64,000 bases of DNA, taken from positions 248,001-312,000 of the forward strand of contig CAWINY010000006.1 of assembly GCA_963837635.1 (NCBI GenBank), given 5' to 3'. The DNA comes from CAWINY01 sp963837635 (GTDB taxonomy: Bacteria; Acidobacteriota; Terriglobia; Terriglobales; Acidobacteriaceae). The notes under the pieces are model-generated. The model saw only the letters and a program-made list of their open reading frames with translations, searched no databases and had not been told where the DNA came from. Below, in pieces: positions 18,312 through 26,344 of this stretch. The position numbers and the translations under genes were made by a program. How positions within the stretch are numbered: the first letter of the stretch is position 1; each line of letters begins with the position of its first letter.

Positions 18312-18608
18312 ATGAAGAGGCCGAAATTGAATCAACGCCCCATAGCGGTCCCTCGGCGTGCGCCGATGCCTGCAGCGCCCCCTCGGAGCACGGCAGCCGC
18401 TCCCGCAGCCGCACAACCACGCCGCTATGTGACTGTGCAGCGCGCAGCCGAAATCAGCAACGAGAGTGAGTGGACTTGGCGAAGCCGCGCGTATCGCGGT
18501 GATGTTGCCTCATCGAAGCCCGCCGGGCCGAAGAGCAGATTGTTAATCCCGCTCGACGAGGTGGAGCGGTTCCTTGCGGCGGGCCTGCGCCCGCGCCGCG
18601 CGCAGTAG
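18312..18608 (+). CDS. Excisionase/AlpA-like HTH protein
   Basis: 98 residues from the ATG at 18312, six bases after GGAGG. A basic, Pro/Ala-rich N-terminal arm is followed by a MerR-like winged helix-turn-helix (YVTVQRAAEISNESEWTWRSRAYRGDV, about residues 39-65) ending LLIPLDEVERFLA, the layout of excisionase-type HTH_17 proteins. First gene of the rightward operon, divergent from the integrase operon, so it probably directs excision or controls the switch between the two. Confidence 0.75.
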   Translation: MKRPKLNQRPIAVPRRAPMPAAPPRSTAAAPAAAQPRRYVTVQRAAEISNESEWTWRSRAYRGDVASSKPAGPKSRLLIPLDEVERFLAAGLRPRRAQ

Positions 18609-18629
18609 CGCGAACTTTGAACAACGGCC

Positions 18630-20885
18630 TTGTCAGGAGAGCCGAAATTTCGAGTACGGACGGGACCGATGAGACTTCAAGACCGCTTAAAAAAACTCAG
18701 GGCAAAGCCGAAGCGACCGCGCGTTCCCCCCAAAATCGAATCTGGTGCGGCGCTCACGCCTGCTGACCTCGCCATGTTCGCGAAACTCAAGAATCCCGCC
18801 GATCTGGTTCAAGCTGCGGGTGTGCGCCGTGTCACCGATGCCGAAGCGCGCGCGCTGGGCATCACGGGCGCCGTGGACATGGGCGGTATTTGTTTCCCGT
18901 ACTGTGATCCGGTTACCGGCGAGATGGATACGCTTCGCGTTCGACTTGACCATCCGCCGATGAAGGACGGCAAGCCAGACGGAAAATACCGTTGCCCGAA
19001 GGGCCGCCCACGCCGCCTGTACTTCCCGCCGGACGCGGCGGAGAAACTCGAAGATCTGAATGTTCCAATCGTTTTAGTTGAGGCGGAGAAATCTGCGCTG
19101 GCACTAACAGCGTGGGCTGCCCGCACCAGCCCCGCAATCCTGCCTTTCGCTATGGGCGGCTGCTGGGGTTGGCTCCAGAATAACGCGCCCGCAAAGTCAA
19201 CCCCGCTCGCCGATCTTGATTACGTCAACGGTCACCCCGTCATCGTGATGCTCGACGCAAATGCTTCGAGCAATCCAGACGTTCAGGCGGCACAGGAGGC
19301 GCTAGTTGCGGAACTGCGCAGGCCGGAGCGCAAATGTCCATCAGTCGCGGCTGCCACGTTGCCGCAAATCGTGGGCGTCAACGGGCCGGATGACCTTATC
19401 GCGCAAGATGACGGCGACGCCCTAATGACTGAAGTTCTTGATGCCGCCGCCCCCGCAGACTCGCTTGGTTCGTACTCGGATGACGCGCTCGCACTGAGGT
19501 TCACGGCGGAACACGGCAACGATTTGCGTTATGTATCCGCATGGAACCAGTGGCTCGCCTGGGACGGGCAACGCTGGAGGCGTGATGATACGCTCGACAT
19601 CTTCAGCAAGGTCCGCGCTGTTTGCCGGACGGCTGCCGATCAATGCGGCAAAAAGCAGGTTGCGCAACGCATCCGCTCTGCGCAAACAGTCGCCGCAGTC
19701 GAACGTCTGGCGCGCGCGGATAGGCTGCACGCTGCAACCGTCGATCAATGGGATAGTGATTCATGGCTGTTAAACACCCCGGGCGGCGCGGTCGATTTGC
19801 GCACTAGCGCGATGCGCCCCGCTAAGCGGGAGGACTACTGCACGAAGATCAGCGCCTCCACTCCGGGCGGAGAGTGCCGGTTATGGCTCAAGTTTCTGGC
19901 GGACGTGACCGGGGGTGACAGAGAGCTGCAAAAGTTTTTGCAGCGGATGGCAGGCTACTGCCTCACCGGCGTGACCGATGAGCACGCCCTATTTTTTCTT
20001 CACGGAACTGGTGCCAACGGAAAATCGGTATTTATAAACACAATCGCCGGAATCCTAAGCGACTACGCGAAAACCGCGCCAGTCGAGACGTTCACCGCAT
20101 CGACGAATGAAAGTCACCCTACGGACCTTGCTGGACTGCAAGGCGCTCGACTCGTGACTGCGACCGAGACAGAGGACGGGCGTCGCTGGGCGGAGTCGAA
20201 ATTAAAAGCGCTCACAGGCGGAGACCCCATCGCGGCACGCTTCATGCGTTGCGACTTTTTCGCGTACGTTCCGCGATTCAAGCTCGTCATTTCTGGCAAC
20301 CATCGCCCTGGACTGCGCAGCGTTGACGAAGCGATGCGGCGTCGCATGAATTTGGTGCCCTTCAACGTGACCATTCCCGTCGCCAAGCGCGACGCGAAGC
20401 TTTCGGAGAGGTTGCGCGCCGAATGGGGTGGCATCTTGCAGTGGATGCTTGATGGCTGCCTTGCGTGGCAGCGCGAAGGATTGCAGCCGCCGCGCGCGGT
20501 CACCTCCGCCACTGACGATTACATGGCCGCAGAGGATGCGATGGGCCGCTGGATTAGCGAACACACGGCTAAGGCAGCAAACGCGCGGGTGGGCTCAAGT
20601 GAAGCGTTCCACGATTGGCGGCGCTGGGCGGAGGCTGCGGGCGAGTACGTCGGCAGCGCGAAGAGGTTTTCGCAGTCTCTTGAAGCGCGCGGCTATTCGA
20701 TTTTTAAGGGGCGCGCGGGCAATAGCTTCGCTGGACTCCGGTTGCGTGGTGTGGAGGATGTGGAGGGACAACCCAATATGTCCGTAGAGAGTTTTTCAAA
20801 ACAAAAACTCTCTACAGGGATAACAGGTGGTCCCTCCACATCCTCCACACCGCTAAAGTTCCGCGTCGCAAGGGCGGGGAAATGA
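18630..20885 (+). CDS. TOPRIM/D5-type primase-helicase
   Basis: Replication initiator of the island. N-terminal third has a TOPRIM-like fold: IVLVEAEKSALAL (about 149-161) carries the conserved glutamate and PVIVMLDANASSNPD (about 203-217) the acidic pair. Then a D5_N-type helical region (about 290-430) and an SF3 helicase with Walker A HGTGANGKSVF (about 448-458), Walker B-like ARLVTATETEDG, and sensor residue in FKLVISGNHRP. The first in-frame codon is a TTG at 18630; an ATG at 18669 (MRLQDRLKKLRAK) is an equally good start. The last 45 codons contain the nested palindrome at 20748-20851. Satellite and plasmid replicases of this type usually act at a nearby origin. Confidence 0.9.
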   Translation: MSGEPKFRVRTGPMRLQDRLKKLRAKPKRPRVPPKIESGAALTPADLAMFAKLKNPADLVQAAGVRRVTDAEARALGITGAVDMGGICFPYCDPVTGEMDTLRVRLDHPPMKDGKPDGKYRCPKGRPRRLYFPPDAAEKLEDLNVPIVLVEAEKSALALTAWAARTSPAILPFAMGGCWGWLQNNAPAKSTPLADLDYVNGHPVIVMLDANASSNPDVQAAQEALVAELRRPERKCPSVAAATLPQIVGVNGPDDLIAQDDGDALMTEVLDAAAPADSLGSYSDDALALRFTAEHGNDLRYVSAWNQWLAWDGQRWRRDDTLDIFSKVRAVCRTAADQCGKKQVAQRIRSAQTVAAVERLARADRLHAATVDQWDSDSWLLNTPGGAVDLRTSAMRPAKREDYCTKISASTPGGECRLWLKFLADVTGGDRELQKFLQRMAGYCLTGVTDEHALFFLHGTGANGKSVFINTIAGILSDYAKTAPVETFTASTNESHPTDLAGLQGARLVTATETEDGRRWAESKLKALTGGDPIAARFMRCDFFAYVPRFKLVISGNHRPGLRSVDEAMRRRMNLVPFNVTIPVAKRDAKLSERLRAEWGGILQWMLDGCLAWQREGLQPPRAVTSATDDYMAAEDAMGRWISEHTAKAANARVGSSEAFHDWRRWAEAAGEYVGSAKRFSQSLEARGYSIFKGRAGNSFAGLRLRGVEDVEGQPNMSVESFSKQKLSTGITGGPSTSSTPLKFRVARAGK
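20748..20851. repeat. Nested palindrome at the 3' end of the primase gene
   Basis: Outer arms of 22 bp, perfectly complementary, at 20748-20769 (starting GGTGTGGAGGATGTGG) and 20830-20851 (ending CCTCCACACC). Inside, GTAGAGAGTTTTT (20784-20796) and AAAAACTCTCTAC (20803-20815) form a 13-bp stem with loop CAAAAC. Far larger than an ordinary terminator. It could be a replication origin, a single-strand initiation site, or a strong transcription barrier. Confidence 0.85.
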
Positions 20886-21155
20886 GCATCGAGTTTTGGG
20901 TTTCGGTTGTCGTGTCGTCGGGTGGTGCCAGCGCCACGACATCTGAAAAGCTCCGGCGGGTTGACTCGTCTCTTATCGCTGGGGTTAAAAGTGCGGTGCC
21001 GCCTCGTCCACGTCGCCGCACATTGCGCGCCGGTGTTCACAATGAGCGCTGCCGTACCCGTCCTGTATCGGTGCGCGCCCACGGGCAGGTTGTTGTCCCT
21101 GACAGCAGCAACCGCCCGTGGTTCTTCGAAAATCTTGGACCTGGAGATGATTGCG

Positions 21156-21485
21156 ATGAACAAATCCGAATCCGAAACCGAAGTTACGTGGAAAGGTTTA
21201 GACGATTTTCAAAAGTCGATAGGCCGCTGCTTGGTTCGCTGGCCTTACCGGCACGCGAGAGAGGGGCGCGCCCACAGAACTTGGAGAATGTACGCCTCTG
21301 TAATACGGCATTTCCAGTTGTACGCAGATGCGGGCCTTCCGATTTTGCCGGGGATGACGAAAGCGTTTTTCGACGCTGAGGACGCGTCGCGCGTCGCGCA
21401 CCGGAAGATGATCGAAGATAAGCACCGCCGCTCCATGCTCCACCTTACAGGCAAGCGCAAAACCGCGCCGCCGTGGGGTTGTTAA
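21156..21485 (+). CDS. Small hypothetical protein of island 1
   Basis: 109 residues from the ATG at 21156, nine bases after GGAG; the frame opens earlier (20907) but without a ribosome site. Begins MNKSESETEVTWKGLDDFQK and is rich in Arg, Trp and Tyr (RAHRTWRMYASVIRHFQLY). No known domain. It follows the primase-helicase in the same direction, and the DUF5681 gene follows 40 bases later, so it belongs to the rightward operon. Confidence 0.5.
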   Translation: MNKSESETEVTWKGLDDFQKSIGRCLVRWPYRHAREGRAHRTWRMYASVIRHFQLYADAGLPILPGMTKAFFDAEDASRVAHRKMIEDKHRRSMLHLTGKRKTAPPWGC

Positions 21486-21525
21486 GGCTTCGCTGCTTGG
21501 CAGCGGTTTTGAGAAAGGGGCGAGT

Positions 21526-22053
21526 ATGGTGCGCACAAAGAAGAAAGCCGCTAAGAAGAGCGCCAAATCGAAAACGCTAGTTGTGGTAACAGCGTCTCCG
21601 GCGCGAAAGAAGCATCCGCCGTCCACTACTTTCAAGCCCGGCAACCCGTATCGCTTCGAGAAAGGCGTTTCTGGGAACCCTTCGGGGGGAAGTCCCAAGT
21701 CCGAGATGCGCCTTGTCACGAAGGCGCTTCTTGCGATGCTCCCCAATCGCGCGACCGCCGTAGTCACCAAAGCCTTGGGCCTTCCGTCCCATGCATCGTG
21801 GGCAACGTGCATTGCGCAGCAGCTAATTACGGCGGCGGTGAGTGGAGATACCTCTGCCGCCGCACAGATCATTGCGACAACCGAAGGCACGCGCTCAAGG
21901 CTAGATGTGTTTCAGGAGAACATCGGCAGCGCGGGCGCGCCGCCCATCTTTGAGATTGTCTTTGTGGAAGCGATTGACGGAAAGCCAGCCCCCGGCATCA
22001 CCATCGAAGGCAGGAGCGCCGCTGTGCCGCCCGCGTTGCCCGCCGCTACTTGA
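21526..22053 (+). CDS. DUF5681-domain protein
   Basis: 175 residues. A lysine-rich N terminus (KKKAAKKSAKSK) is followed by the DUF5681 signature FKPGNPYRFEKGVSGNPSGG (about residues 44-63). This domain is frequent in phage and prophage genes, often close to terminase genes, and is thought to be DNA-binding, but no function is established. Good ribosome site (AAAGGGG) eight bases before the ATG. Last gene of the rightward operon; if it is a small-terminase analogue it would point to satellite packaging by a helper phage. Confidence 0.75.
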   Translation: MVRTKKKAAKKSAKSKTLVVVTASPARKKHPPSTTFKPGNPYRFEKGVSGNPSGGSPKSEMRLVTKALLAMLPNRATAVVTKALGLPSHASWATCIAQQLITAAVSGDTSAAAQIIATTEGTRSRLDVFQENIGSAGAPPIFEIVFVEAIDGKPAPGITIEGRSAAVPPALPAAT

Positions 22054-22064
22054 CCTTCGCTTCC

Positions 22065-23234
22065 TCAGTGAGCGACGGATTGCTTGGAGTTCTCCACCGG
22101 CGCTGGTACCTGAGGGGCCGCATCCATCTGATAGTTGTAAGTTCCACAAAGAGCTTTCGAGTTTTCTAGCGCCTGTGTCTGAAAAACAGGCTCGGCATCG
22201 CCAGAGAAAAAAGCCAAATACAACCAGTCGCCCGTATCGGAGCCTCTTCCTTCCGCGTGGGTCGTGAGTACAAGAACCCATTCTGCGTTTTCGCTGCCGC
22301 AAATCGTGTTGTCATTGATTAGGTGTGTAGTTGCCGGAATCTCCGTTCTGAATAGTCGTCCTACTAAGCCTGAAGATGTTACCGCTTCGACGTAAAGCAG
22401 CTTCGCGGAGTTTTGAAGCTCATCTCCGTGCAAGTCTCGGTCAAGAACTAATGGGTATGATTTCTTTAACAGGGAAATGCTATCTCGTGAGGTTACGACA
22501 TCTCCTGTGATCGCGTACGCCGTATGGCTCATGGCCGTCCACTTGACGGCTTGTCGGTCGCCAGTAAGCGAAGCCGGTGCTGGGCTGGAAACCGCCGAAG
22601 GCGCGTGAACTGGGGAGGCGGACTTGGCTTTAAGATAGTCTGGCCCGTCAACGATGTTAACGATGGTTGCCGGTCTGTGCATGAACTGTATGAGTGGCGT
22701 CATGGTGATCACCGCAACAACCAAAACGACTCCGCCAACAATGCATATATTTCTAAAGACTTTGGTTGGTCCTGGCACCGGCTCTTGAGCGAGAGTCCGC
22801 AGCCTTTCCATATCTATTGGAATAGTTTCCTCCGGTACAGGCGTTGGCTCCGTAGCAGAGCCTTGCACGTCCGGCACTGGCTTCGCCACGGAAACAAGCG
22901 CATTTCTCCTGGCGTCGAGTCCTGCCAAAGACCAAATCATTGCGATTAACCACCCCAAAATAGTCCACCCAAGAAACCAGTTCACGAAGCATATAGCAGT
23001 CCTGCTTGGATGTTTCGTAGCACATGCGATCACAGAAGGCAGTGTGTACAGAACCACCGAAGACACGACTATTGCAACGGCACCCACGTACACCCACGGC
23101 GCTGTATTCGGAAGCAGACCTATTGCGCACATGAAGACAATCCACAGCGAAAAACATCCGCTGTAAATCCACACCTTTAGCCCTAAGTGATTCCGGCTCA
23201 ATTCGCACCTCCCCTGCCCTTGCGTAAAGTGCAT
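22065..23234 (-). CDS. Membrane protein with superinfection-immunity domain
   Basis: 389 residues from the ATG at 23234; the frame extends 39 codons upstream without a ribosome site. Three hydrophobic segments in the N-terminal part, with PSVIACATKHPSRTAICFVN followed by WFLGWTILGWLIAMIWSL: the pattern of the superinfection-immunity (Imm) family, in which phage T4 Imm blocks DNA entry of later phages. A fourth membrane segment (NICIVGGVVLVVAVITM, about residue 165) leads to a long C-terminal domain that has no known motif and probably lies outside the cytoplasm. The base composition is more AT-rich than neighbours. Likely role: protects the host or the island from competing phages (inference). 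Confidence 0.7.
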   Translation of the reverse strand: MHFTQGQGRCELSRNHLGLKVWIYSGCFSLWIVFMCAIGLLPNTAPWVYVGAVAIVVSSVVLYTLPSVIACATKHPSRTAICFVNWFLGWTILGWLIAMIWSLAGLDARRNALVSVAKPVPDVQGSATEPTPVPEETIPIDMERLRTLAQEPVPGPTKVFRNICIVGGVVLVVAVITMTPLIQFMHRPATIVNIVDGPDYLKAKSASPVHAPSAVSSPAPASLTGDRQAVKWTAMSHTAYAITGDVVTSRDSISLLKKSYPLVLDRDLHGDELQNSAKLLYVEAVTSSGLVGRLFRTEIPATTHLINDNTICGSENAEWVLVLTTHAEGRGSDTGDWLYLAFFSGDAEPVFQTQALENSKALCGTYNYQMDAAPQVPAPVENSKQSVAH

Positions 23235-23466
23235 ATTTCCGAGAGGGAATAACCATGGTGGTTGGCGCGGCCTAGGCCCGCACCGCACCGCCGCAAATTG
23301 CAGAATCTTGCGCGTCCGGCATTGGCTCCGCCACGATAAAAGGCGGTCCATGACGCACCCCGCGTCTCATAGTCTTCGCAGACCTAGAAGCAATGGCCCG
23401 CTGGAGGATGTGAGACAAACTTCGTGGGAATGGTAATACCTATCGTCTCTAGCAGCAAAGTATTTA

Positions 23467-23703
23467 TTGACTGACGATCAAAGGGTGGTAATTGACGCCC
23501 GCGTTCAACTCGGCAAAGCGGTCAGGAAGAAGCGCCTTCAACTGGGCCTTTCGCAAGAGCGTCTAGCTGAAAAGGCGGGCCTTCACTGGACGTACATTGG
23601 CGGAATCGAACGTGGTGAACGTAATGTCAGTCTGCTAAACATCGTAAAGATTGCCCGTGCGCTAGGTGCTACGCCGTCCCGCCTGTTGACTGGTATCCAG
23701 TAA
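23467..23703 (+). CDS. XRE-family regulator of island 1
   Basis: 78 residues, essentially one helix-turn-helix domain: LGKAVRKKRLQLGLSQERLAEKAGLH..YIGGIERGERN. TTG at 23467 is the first start; a GTG at 23485 is possible. A single XRE domain in a mobile element is usually the repressor of its lytic or excision genes (Cro/CI-like). It is divergent from the immunity-type membrane protein, whose promoter it may control. Confidence 0.75.
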   Translation: MTDDQRVVIDARVQLGKAVRKKRLQLGLSQERLAEKAGLHWTYIGGIERGERNVSLLNIVKIARALGATPSRLLTGIQ

Positions 23704-23756
23704 CCCCCATTTGACTTTCGCACGTTGAGTATCCCGATCTCACTTCGGCGGAGCCG

Positions 23757-24104
23757 TTAACCCCCACCGCCTCCGCGAATGTGCTTGCCGCCACGCCCCT
23801 TTGCTCCCTTGCCCTTCTTTCTGACCGTTGCCTTTTGAACCGCTTTCTTCGCCCTGACCGTGGGCTTCTTTATCGCCACCTTCTTCGCGGCCCGTCTCGC
23901 AGTGGGCTTTCTGACGGTGTGCTTCGCAACTTTGGCATCTTCGGCGTTCTCGTCTTCGTTGTCTTCGTCCTCTTGCTCGGACAACTCCGCGTCTAACTCA
24001 AAAGCACCTTCCGCATCGAGACGATTCAGCTCTTCGGTCACATCCGGGTCGAAGGGATCGTCTCCGTTTGTTCCGATGCTAGGCTTCTTCATCTTCATCT
24101 TCAT
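23757..24104 (-). CDS. Acidic-basic, histone-H1-like protein
   Basis: From the first of three tandem ATGs (24104, 24098, 24092), which follow GGAGG directly, about 115 residues; the second or third ATG may be the real start. The first half is acidic (DDPFDPDVTEELNRLDAE, ELSEQEDEDNEDEN), the second half is a Lys/Arg/Ala tail (RRAAKKVAIKKPTVRAKKAV) ending in glycines. The tail resembles eukaryote-like histone H1/Hc1 tails that bind DNA. It could compact or silence the island's DNA. It lies near the right end, transcribed toward the interior. Confidence 0.6.
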   Translation of the reverse strand: MKMKMKKPSIGTNGDDPFDPDVTEELNRLDAEGAFELDAELSEQEDEDNEDENAEDAKVAKHTVRKPTARRAAKKVAIKKPTVRAKKAVQKATVRKKGKGAKGRGGKHIRGGGGG

Positions 24105-24259
24105 CCTCCAAGCCGTATGACATGCGCATCTTGACAGGTGTCCGGGCGCTTGAAAAGATCGCCCGAGCCTTTGACCTGAGTTTGCAATTCTTTGAGGGTT
24201 CTGACGCGCCGTAGCGAGCCGGTAGGGGATACGGGCTGCCCCAAAGTGCCGGAGCGCCG

Positions 24260-24316
24260 CTGGCGGCCTATTCTGGCCCGCCAGAGGGCATTCTAGGGCC
24301 GATTCTAGGCCGCCAG
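24260..24316. repeat. Iterated ATTCTRGG boxes with terminal inverted repeat
   Basis: CTGGCGGCCTA (24260-24270) and TAGGCCGCCAG (24306-24316) are exact inverted arms. Between and within them three ATTCTGG/ATTCTAGG boxes occur. About 200 bases from attR; candidate binding cluster for the recombination proteins or for a regulator. Confidence 0.5.
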
Positions 24317-24372
24317 ATCGTCCCACAGAACCGGGCCTGTATCGCAAGAGGCCGCGTATTTACAGCGGAACT

Positions 24373-24403
24373 CGTCTGTGACGCTATTGTGACGATTCCC
24401 CCT
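24373..24403. repeat. 31-bp repeat, right copy
   Basis: Exact direct copy of 16191-16221, the segment that spans the integrase stop. Here no integrase gene is attached. It sits 111 bases inside attR. Either paired arm-type recombinase sites or the relic of a second integrase gene. Confidence 0.7.
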
Positions 24404-24514
24404 GAAAACATACCCAAAGTGAGCCAAGCTAATACTAGCAATATAACCACCGTAAAAGCATACAGATAGAGAACTTAACTAAACTCTTGTGAACCTTTCA
24501 CAATGCCATTGAAG

Positions 24515-24566
24515 GCCCTTTCACGGCGGTAACGCGGGTTCGAATCCCGCCGGGGACGCCATGATT
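24515..24566 (+). repeat. attR of island 1
   Basis: Exact 52-bp copy of the 3' half of tRNA-Glu. It lacks the 5' half of the tRNA (the bases before GCCCTTTCAC do not match), so it is a truncated copy that marks the far junction. Confidence 0.9.
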
Positions 24567-24784
24567 CTAAAGCACTTCCAAGCACTCACCATTTCACATC
24601 CTGAGTTCTGGTAACGCCTGGGTTACGCGGAAAGGCAAAAACCGTCTTGCACAGCATTTCCTTGGCTTGTTCATCGATCCCAGGCATCCAGCGATAGCCA
24701 GCCAAGATGCATTCGGGGATTCTGGGTGAAGCGTTTGCGCTAGCGGGGGTATCTAACTAGCTGTAGAATGTTTGTGCTCACACT

Positions 24785-25330
24785 ATGATGAGGTTCAGCT
24801 TCAAACCGGAAAAGTTTGCGAACGCGGTAGCGTATTTGGCTAGTTCGTGTCCAGAAGCTACTAAGATGAAAATTTGTAAGCTGCTCTTTTTCGCGGATAA
24901 GGAACACCTGTTGCGCTACGGACGCCCTATAACGGGAGACACGTATTACAAGCTTGAACACGGCCCCATTCCAAGCAAAGGCTTGAATTTGCTGAGGGGC
25001 AAAGTCGGCGCCACCGCGGCCGCGTCAGTACAGGAATATTTCAGAGTCGTCGGGAACACTGTTAAGCCCAAACGACAGCTGGACATGTCTGTGTTCTCCA
25101 ACTCTGATGTCAAGGTTCTCGAAGATGTTAAGCAGCGGCTTGGGACTCTTAGTGCTTCGAAACTGCGCAGGCTGTCTCACGACGAACCGAGCTGGAAGAA
25201 CTCTAACGATAATCAGCCGATGGCTTTTGAACTGTTTTTCGAAGGCCACCCTGAGGCAGAGACAATCAAGAATCTCGTTCTCTCCGAACAGGACGACCGC
25301 AGTGTTCTAGCCCCGTATCGTGCCAACTAG
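24785..25330 (+). CDS. Panacea-domain antitoxin-like protein
   Basis: 181 residues with the Panacea (DUF4065/SocA) domain: MKICKLLFFADKEHLLRYGRPITGD.YYKLEHGPIPSKG at about residues 29-67. Panacea proteins are promiscuous antitoxins that neutralise many unrelated toxins. The next gene overlaps the stop codon by eleven bases, the usual layout of a two-gene toxin-antitoxin operon. Starts at tandem ATGs (24785/24788). Confidence 0.85.
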   Translation: MMRFSFKPEKFANAVAYLASSCPEATKMKICKLLFFADKEHLLRYGRPITGDTYYKLEHGPIPSKGLNLLRGKVGATAAASVQEYFRVVGNTVKPKRQLDMSVFSNSDVKVLEDVKQRLGTLSASKLRRLSHDEPSWKNSNDNQPMAFELFFEGHPEAETIKNLVLSEQDDRSVLAPYRAN

Positions 25331-25745
25331 ACAGCTGGACCTTTCGCAGGGCGCGCTGATCCTAGTCCGCTCATTCAATTCGGATAAGGGGTTTGAGGCG
25401 AAAGACAAGTTCCTGGTGATTATCGGGCACCTGAATCCCTCTACTGTCTTAGCATTCCGCATCACCTCGCAGCTGAGTTATCTTAAAACGCGCTTGTCAA
25501 GAGAACTCGTCCGAATCCCAATCGGTACTTGTAGGACGCTCTCGAAGGAAAGTTTCGTGCAGTGTTTTCATGATGTCGAACGACTGGACGTCAACGATCT
25601 TCAAGCGGGCTTCGTTCAGGGGCGGGTTATAAATCGCGGAAGTCTCAACCCGTTTTTGGGGAAAATCAGAGATGTTGTCGAGGATTCAGACGTACTGTCG
25701 CGCCGCGACATCGCAGACTGCTTGCAGTCTATCGGCAAAATATGA
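25320..25745 (+). CDS. Putative toxin partner of the Panacea protein
   Basis: 141 residues from a GTG at 25320, inside the upstream gene's 3' end. No domain I can name with confidence. The N-terminal LSQGALILVRSFNSDKGFEA and KFLVIIGHLN suggest a small beta-barrel, loosely like MazF/PemK ribonucleases, but the resemblance is weak. A toxin role is inferred from position alone. The stop is 47 bases before a convergent integrase fragment. Confidence 0.55.
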   Translation: MPTRQLDLSQGALILVRSFNSDKGFEAKDKFLVIIGHLNPSTVLAFRITSQLSYLKTRLSRELVRIPIGTCRTLSKESFVQCFHDVERLDVNDLQAGFVQGRVINRGSLNPFLGKIRDVVEDSDVLSRRDIADCLQSIGKI

Positions 25746-25791
25746 AGCGCATCGCGGTTTTGTGTCTTCTCTACGTCCTGCTCCCCGGCGA

Positions 25792-26310
25792 CTACGCCGT
25801 CAAGTTTGGAGTGGGCGGCAACGCGTTTGGAACAACCGACAGCCCATAAGCGCTATCCAACCGCGCCACGGTATCGGCCAGAAACGCCGGCGAAAGGTGC
25901 TGATACCGCGCGGCCATCCTCAAATCCTTATGACCTAGCAGCTGCGCGACGGTGTGAATGTCCGCGCCTTGCATCCTGAGCCAGCTCGCCGCCGTGTGGC
26001 GCAGATCGTGAAAACGGAAATCGAGAATCTTTTGATTGCGACACAGGCGGGCAAAAGCCATGCTCACCTGTTCCGGCGTGATATCAGCGAACACCCGATC
26101 CGTCGCCTTCGTTTCCGGTGAATGGGGGGCAGCGGAGAGCGCGGCGATTGCCGATTTGTTGAGCTACACGATTCGGCCATCACCGTTCTTCGTCTGCGGG
26201 AGCATGATGCGGGCGTGTGTTACGTCCACATCTAGCCAGCGCAGCCCTGGAATCTCGGAGCGGCGCATCCCGGTTGTGGTGGCGACGCCCGCGTGTAGCG
26301 GTTCGCTCAT
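25792..26310 (-). pseudogene. Tyrosine-recombinase fragment with in-frame TAG
   Basis: The minus strand reads GVATTTGMRRSEIPGLRW (catalytic R), then TKNGDGRIV, a TAG at 26164-26166, LNKSAIAALSAAP, and on to FHDLRHTAASWLR, LLGHKDLRM and ARYQHLS (catalytic H, R, H and Y). The frame before the TAG is closed at 26320 by a TAA, so the N-terminal DNA-binding domains are gone. The shortened open frame after the stop runs 25792-26094. Relic of another integrative element, possibly at the same tRNA-Glu. Confidence 0.85.
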
Positions 26311-26344
26311 GCTGCATTATTTCTCGCCCATGCCGAGCATCTGA

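Larger units (their letters stand above)
16099..24566. mobile_element. Island 1: satellite-like integrative element in tRNA-Glu
   Basis: 8.4 kb between the 52-bp direct repeats. Order: integrase (-), zinc-binding protein (-), excisionase-like HTH (+), TOPRIM/D5 primase-helicase (+), small protein (+), DUF5681 protein (+), superinfection-immunity-type membrane protein (-), XRE regulator (+), basic histone-like protein (-). Integration, excision control, own replication, and an immunity-type protein, but no capsid, tail, portal or large terminase, match the plan of P4-like or PICI-like phage satellites, or a plasmid-like element. DUF5681 proteins are often found near phage packaging genes. I know of no described satellite of this type in this phylum, but could not search. 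Confidence 0.8.
24105..24784. other. Right end of island 1 and flank
   Basis: No gene. It holds the upstream region of the histone-like gene, the box cluster at 24260-24316, the second 31-bp repeat at 24373-24403, attR at 24515-24566, and then 218 bases of non-coding sequence before the Panacea gene. Confidence 0.6.

Noticed and set aside
16099..24566. CRISPR array or defence island in the accessory zone
   Set aside because: No regularly spaced repeats and no cas genes; the repeats present are att sites and dispersed palindromes.
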